From Nomia melanderi (lineage: Eukaryota > Arthropoda > Insecta > Hymenoptera > Halictidae), in the NCBI RefSeq assembly GCF_051020985.1, contig NC_135010.1:4586001-4650000 (forward strand): a DNA stretch of 64,000 nucleotides, read 5' to 3'. A program made the translations under genes and the position numbers. Of this stretch, positions 58,519-64,000 are shown in pieces. Each line of letters opens with the position of its first letter. Positions within the stretch are counted from its first letter, which is position 1. The notes beneath the pieces were generated by a model. The model made no database searches, was not told where the DNA came from, and worked only from the letters and a program-made list of their open reading frames with translations.

Positions 58519-61500
58519 TAGATTCATAGATGAATAGAGGAATAGATAAGTGGATTACAACAGAAAATTGTTTTCTTAACAAATACTATCAAACGCACTA
58601 CCGTTTGGTTATTTCATACATTCTTTCCTATTGTGCATATACTGTGCAATTTTGCACTTCGATATCACTTAAAATCGTAATCTATCAAGATTGCCTTGCT
58701 GACAGTTAGCTAGGTCTAATTCCATTGTCGATTCAATTTTCTTCGGCATTAGAAGTTGCGTCCTCTAATCAATAATTACGATTTTGTAGCTATTTTTTAA
58801 CAATTTCTTAATTACCACAGACAATTAAGTACCGTGTCATACATAGAACTACTGCAATTGCATCGTAACATACATTAATTACGAAAATATCTTGCATCGT
58901 TATCTCTAGCTTCAAATCATGTAAAACAGCCTCGCGAGACTGAAAATTTATATGAAAGTTCGCAGATAGTTCAGAAATTATTTTTCGTTATTTTCCCACA
59001 TTCTACTATAATAGTTTAAAGAATACTGCAATGTGCGTGGTTATCTTGGATCCTGCACATTATCTCACAAGTTCAAACGTCTGCCAATATTTTACCGCTC
59101 CATCTCGTTTCCTTTATACACCGAACTATTAAGTATGCCGCGCGGTGATCCTAACCACGTGTATCTGAAACTGTTCACGTACTGTTCAGCCATACCCGTT
59201 TGTAATACTCGTTTCGACGTGACTAGTGTACTCGCGAGAGCCCGTGTAATATCTCGGAGAAAGTAATCGAAATACAAGTTTGAAATTGACAAAATATGAT
59301 TAGCTGTCGCCAGAGTTTAAACTTAAGGAAAGCTGGGACCACGTGCATTCTACTTTCCTTGAGTCATTGTTAAGACCCATAAAACTGTTATCTAACTCTT
59401 TCTCGAAGAGGATTTTTAAAAGCTCTGAAAACCTTTTTTATGAAAAATTAAATTAGATATCGAATTCGAAATTAAATTTAATTTAGTTGATTACTTGTAA
59501 TTTTCGAATTTAGATACATGTTAATTTAATGTGATCAATAGAATGGCAATCAACCTCAACAAGTTAAAATAGATGAATTAAATTATATATTGTAAAATAT
59601 ATTGTAAAAGATATTTACTTGTAAGCATATTCAATGAATATTTCATTAGAAATGAAAAATTCCATAAATTTTATGTATAATGATAACATCTAGCAAGTTA
59701 TAGAATTCTATGTTTAACTAGATAAAATTTTATAGTTGTCTACTTTTACTTTTTCGAAATCTTGTAAAATTTTATTTCGCCTTGTCTTCCATCAAAATGT
59801 ATTTATTAATGAATTCCATTCCGCATCTGTTTAGAATAGTTATTAATAGTTAATCGATTTCGACCAGAAAGCAACAGGTTACAAGTTTACCAAACGGCTT
59901 GTTCTATTTTTGTCGAAAGTGATATAGCGGGAGATAAATACAATGATAACTTGTTTCAATAATTTAGAAGTTATTACTTGTAAATTATTTGTCATTTTCG
60001 GCGAAATGTTTGCAGAAATGAATAATAAAGTATAGTAAGTTCAAGATAATGCTGAATTTTTATAAAACTTTAGTACGTTTAATAATTAAAAGAATGTACT
60101 CTATTACTACAAAATATAAATAAATTGTTTCAAAATGTTAGATTATATGATTCAAACATAAATTTTCCTTTTTATCACTTTATAAATACTTTTCTATCGA
60201 TATCTAGGTATCAATATTTCTTTGCTCAAAGAAAAAACATGCCCAGCAAATATTTGATTTTCTGTGCAATCTTCAATTTATTTACACTCGGACATTTTAC
60301 GATGAGGTAAAACCTACTTCAGCGAAGTCGAGTCGCGGGCTAAATCTTGAAGATAGACAGTGAATCGTGGAAAAGGCCGATAATCGTTCCGATAATTAAA
60401 AGGAAGCTTCATCTTGTGAAGAAAGCGATTTGAAGCGTAATATTCATTCTGCGATCACTTTATTTTTGCTCAAACAGGATCGGGAACAATGAACATTAAA
60501 CGAAGATCAAATGCTGTGAATAATTGCAAATTGAATTAAGATTTTAAAACAGCATAAAATTGATGAAAATCAGAAATTGTCGACAGAAAAATGATAAAAA
60601 CAAAGAATTTATTTACGTTTACCAAAATTACATATTATAAGTTAATAAAGAAAATAAGAGCCCACAGTTAAATTTAAATCAATCTTTTCTACTCACAAAT
60701 TAAAATTAAAAACGAAATTCAAAACTACAATCCTTAGTGATAAATAATTGAAATAAAATTTCGGGTTAAAAATAATAGATAATCATTATTTAGTTCCATT
60801 GCATTTTGCTTGACTATTTAAAAAATTATTTATAGTAATATTTATTCAGGTACAGAAATGATTTTATTTGATAACCGAGTAATTAAAGAATTTCAAGAAC
60901 AATTATTTTCTTTTTTCAAGGAGATTAATGTATAATACTGAGCAAAGTAGAATAATATTATTATTTAAATGATTACTTTAAAGGAAATTTTTATTCAAAT
61001 AATATCCACGCTGTCTTCGATAGTACGGAATCGATTAGAAGTCGATTTGAACCGATTGCATACCAATTCGTTTGAACACCGAACGATCTCTTTACAGTAC
61101 ATTTAATCCCTCTGATTTCGCTCGCCTTGTTCCAGTATGCCTGGACCGGTGATAGTCTTTCTCGATTTATATTGACTCGCGTTTCAATCAGTTTACACTA
61201 TCTGCGATAGAATCGAATCCATTCGATATCGCTGCAGCCTGCATTCAACCTGGTACTTATCGAAATTAAATAACCATTCAATCTGTCTCAAGATAACCAA
61301 AGTTTCAAGCGCCTGGAAATAAACGTTCACACTTTTATCGTTAGATATAAGAGACTCATTTCAAACATTTTGATTCACGCTTATTGTTAACGAAATCACG
61401 AACATTTTCTTGTGGAACATTATTAAATAAATTTATTTATTCGTGTACACTTTATTCATAATAAATTTGGAAATAGTATAATAAATGTTGAATAAGTACA

Positions 61501-62208
61501 CTCGTGCATGCAAGATTTTTTATTGATAGATTATCTATTGTTAATCCGTAAGGTTATTTATAGAATCTTCGACAATGTGTAGCTGCTTTTCTGTAATCAC
61601 CTCAAATAAATCATCTCTCACATTACCCTGTATAATTATTTTATCGTCACCTGGATGAACATGCGAAATTACAACCAAAAAAAGATTTACTTGAATAAAA
61701 GATTAATTTAACCGGAAAAATATACTTTTTTAGTATTTATGAAACATCAAACGTGTGTACTTTTCATAACTCAGTATTTCTGGCGTAAAAAATTGAAATT
61801 TGAGAACTAACATTTTCAATGTTCAATGAAAAGTAAATTCAGATCTACAATTTTTAGTTTTAAATAATCGAGATAAAAATTAGTCAAGTAAGTATTCAAA
61901 TGAGGTTCTTATTTTAGTTTTAATTTTTATTCTTATACTATTCTTCCTTGATAATAGGATGTGTGAGGTGTATGTATTGAAAAAATGCAATCGTAATGGA
62001 TTCGAAAACATTCGAGACATTTTGTTTAGTGACAATTATATTTTAGTGCCCGTTAATGTATGCATTTACGCTTAATTAAAGATAAAAACTTCTACCAAAA
62101 CAAATTAGAAAGCGAAACAGTAGAACACAGGCCAAGTACGAATGACAAGTTAATTATGGTTAGATTTTATAGCTGTCCGTGGCTGTACTTCGTCCTTTAC
62201 GGCTTTAA
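58519..62208. other. AT-rich DNA, no gene seen
   Basis: A GC-richer patch near 59030-59280 has opposing short frames with no recognised domain; 61020-61260 is also less AT-rich but without a frame. Nothing else is supported. Confidence 0.5.
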
Positions 62209-62260
62209 TTAACCTCTTGAGTACGAAGGAGACGTATGGTTCCCTTGCGTACATTCTTCA
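62209..62260 (+). mobile_element. Stray TTAA-element left end
   Basis: TTAACCTCTTGAGTACGAAG then GAGACGTATGG resembles the family D left end plus its ACGTATG-type subterminal words. No matching right end found. Confidence 0.35.
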
Positions 62261-63374
62261 CTTTTTTCATGCTTCATTTTTTCGCCACAAACTTCCAAAC
62301 TAGTTCCAATTTTGTTCAAAATAAATGTGGTTCACCGTAACGAACTACAGACCTCTATGCATAACAGAATTTTTTCAAATTACTTCGTTGAAACGAAAAT
62401 TAAACAGAAATATATGGTTTTCGCGAAACGTTTGGAGAAATTGAAAACAGAATACCAGTTTTGTTAAATATATTTTACCGTATTTATGTTACTGCATTTA
62501 CATTGATTAATATATAATTTTATTATGATTATCAGGTGTTCGGATGAATTATAAATGAAGAGTGGTAGACGAGTGCATAAATTAATCAATTTAACCACAA
62601 TGGTGAACGAAAATATTTAATTGTAATTAAAACTTTAATTGAATATATTATACTATATTAATATTCTAGATAAATAAACATGACTGAATTTTCATAAGAG
62701 AATTAGTAGGCTTGAATAGAATTTCATTTTGAATATATTTAACTATTCATACACTACTAGCTTTAATCATAAATGCAACAACCAAAATTTCAACCAATTA
62801 ATTATCTTCTGTCATTTGTATAATTGCGGCATTGTGAATTCCTATTAAAATTCATGCTGAATATTAGTATAAACGCCATACAAAATTCATTCAAATAAAA
62901 TCATTCGTTTTCTTTCTATATTTATTTTCATGATAATTCTTCTCGGTGTGCAAATACTTTGAAACGTTTGGCTGATACTCGCGACAGAAGCAATGAATGC
63001 GAATAAAAACTCGGGCACCATCGGGAAAAGTTCATAGAGGTCACTGAAAAGGTTGAGTATCTCGAAGAAGTTTCGAGTCGTCTCGCAAGATTAATCATTA
63101 TTATCGGGAAAAGTGTCATTGTGAACAGTCAGTGACGCGTTATTGTTACGAGCGGATCATTAATAATCCTTTCTCCTTAGACAGAATTACGTAACCTGCG
63201 AGCCATTCGAGAGACTCGCTCTTGAATGACTTGGTGTTACTAAAATGCGGTGGACCTAATTCTATAAACTCCATTAAACAGTGCACAGTACGTACTTCTT
63301 GTTAATATACACATAATATTAATATGAGCTATTATTTAACCAGTTAACTGCCTTTCATGAGTATACACGTCAGC
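62261..63374. other. AT-rich DNA, no gene seen
   Basis: A 63-codon minus-strand frame (62928-63119) has no recognised domain. TTAACTGCCTTTCATGAG near 63352 is another possible element end. Confidence 0.5.
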
Positions 63375-63678
63375 TTAACCCTTTGCACTCGATTTATTTT
63401 CAATGTTGTTGGGTGTAAACTTGTATTTACATTTAGGGAAATGAATTAAAGTAATTTACAGTGGTAGGATTCAACGTTTTATATTTATTTTATTTATTCT
63501 TATTATAACAAGATTTAATTGTTATAATATTTTATAGCGTGGTACTTTTTTAAACAATTTCCAACGTGACGTACGTGTTTTAGAGTATATTTGTGTTGTC
63601 AGTTCTAGCATGACATACGAGTTCTATAACAAATTTGTATTGTCATTTCCAGCATGATATACGAGTGCAAAGGGTTAA
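63375..63678 (+). mobile_element. TTAA-flanked MITE, family D, best-preserved copy (304 bp)
   Basis: It begins TTAACCCTTTGCACTCG and ends CGAGTGCAAAGGGTTAA, a perfect 17-base inverted repeat including TTAA. Before the right end, about 2.5 units of a 44-base repeat (TCCAACGTGACGTACGTG, TCTAGCATGACATACGAG, TCCAGCATGATATACGAG) are arrayed. The perfect ends suggest one of the youngest copies in the window. Confidence 0.85.
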
Positions 63679-64000
63679 AGCTTGAAATGACACTAATTCT
63701 TTCAACGATGAATTCTTTATTTTTTCAGATAAACATGTAATTCTTATTTGTTTTGTTTTGGTTTTTCTTCAATATATACCCTATACAGGTGCATTTGTTC
63801 TGCGTTTGACGAATACACACTTGATTTTTTGATTTTATTACGCCCAAAAGGGGAGATTTTTTAAATTAAAGTCCACAGTTCATAGGTTGATACCTATAGT
63901 AGAATAATAGATATACATATATAGTATATAATAAGGTATAGGTCATATGTTAAAGGTCACTACAAGTGAGAACATAAGAAAGAGTGTAACGAATATGATC
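63679..64000. other. AT-rich DNA, no gene seen
   Basis: Nothing supported; ATATAC runs near 63905-63935. Confidence 0.6.

Noticed and set aside
1..64000. tRNA, rRNA, CRISPR arrays, bacterial operons or viral genes
   Set aside because: I read for tRNA B-box-like sequences, direct repeats with unique spacers and recognisable protein families and found none; tandem arrays here lack unique spacers.

Overview
This is a 64 kb stretch of AT-rich nuclear DNA from an animal, most likely an insect and probably a bee or other hymenopteran. The points in favour are one insect-type dopamine-receptor exon in GC-richer coding sequence, very long AT-rich non-coding flanks, many small TTAA-flanked transposon relics, and mariner ends beginning TAGGTTGTC/TAGGTCGTC. 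There is no bacterial, organellar or viral gene content. The taxon is an inference; the sequence does not name it.

Only one gene is certain. The coding part at 27047-27449 (+) is the first coding exon of a D2-like dopamine receptor (Dop2R/DOP3 type). It holds the N-terminus, TM1, intracellular loop 1 and TM2, and ends in a consensus GTAAGA donor. I could not find the next exon (TM3) in the remaining 36.5 kb, so the window looks like one promoter-side region plus a very long first coding intron. A 9-codon upstream ORF lies 32 bases before the start codon. A roughly 220-base segment just upstream is tandemly duplicated. A CpG-rich, TC-tract-bearing island at about 10.3-10.8 kb is a candidate promoter or non-coding first exon, about 16 kb upstream.

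Most of the rest is repeats. At least five families of short (about 170-300 bp) elements start with TTAA and end with TTAA, with inverted ends (TTAACACTAGAAC, TTAACACTAAACG, TTAACCCTTTGC, TTAACCCCTTG, TTAACACGTTGAATG). They look like non-autonomous piggyBac-type MITEs; no transposase is present. One is nested in another (4.6-5.2 kb), two share a TTAA (10.0 kb), and one sits inside one copy of a tandem duplication whose other copy keeps the empty site (23.1-23.9 kb). Two of the families also share a subterminal palindrome related to CCAGTTAAATGACTGG. A 370-bp Tc1/mariner-type MITE with long inverted ends lies at 53441-53810. There are several minisatellites (33, 34, 20 and about 38 bp units), simple repeats, and a GC-rich repeat-laden block at 36.4-37.4 kb.

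A few short coding-like fragments (18.7, 30.6, 47.6 kb) are reported at low confidence. No unfamiliar multi-gene system is visible. The most interesting material is the transposon biology and the upstream architecture of the receptor gene.
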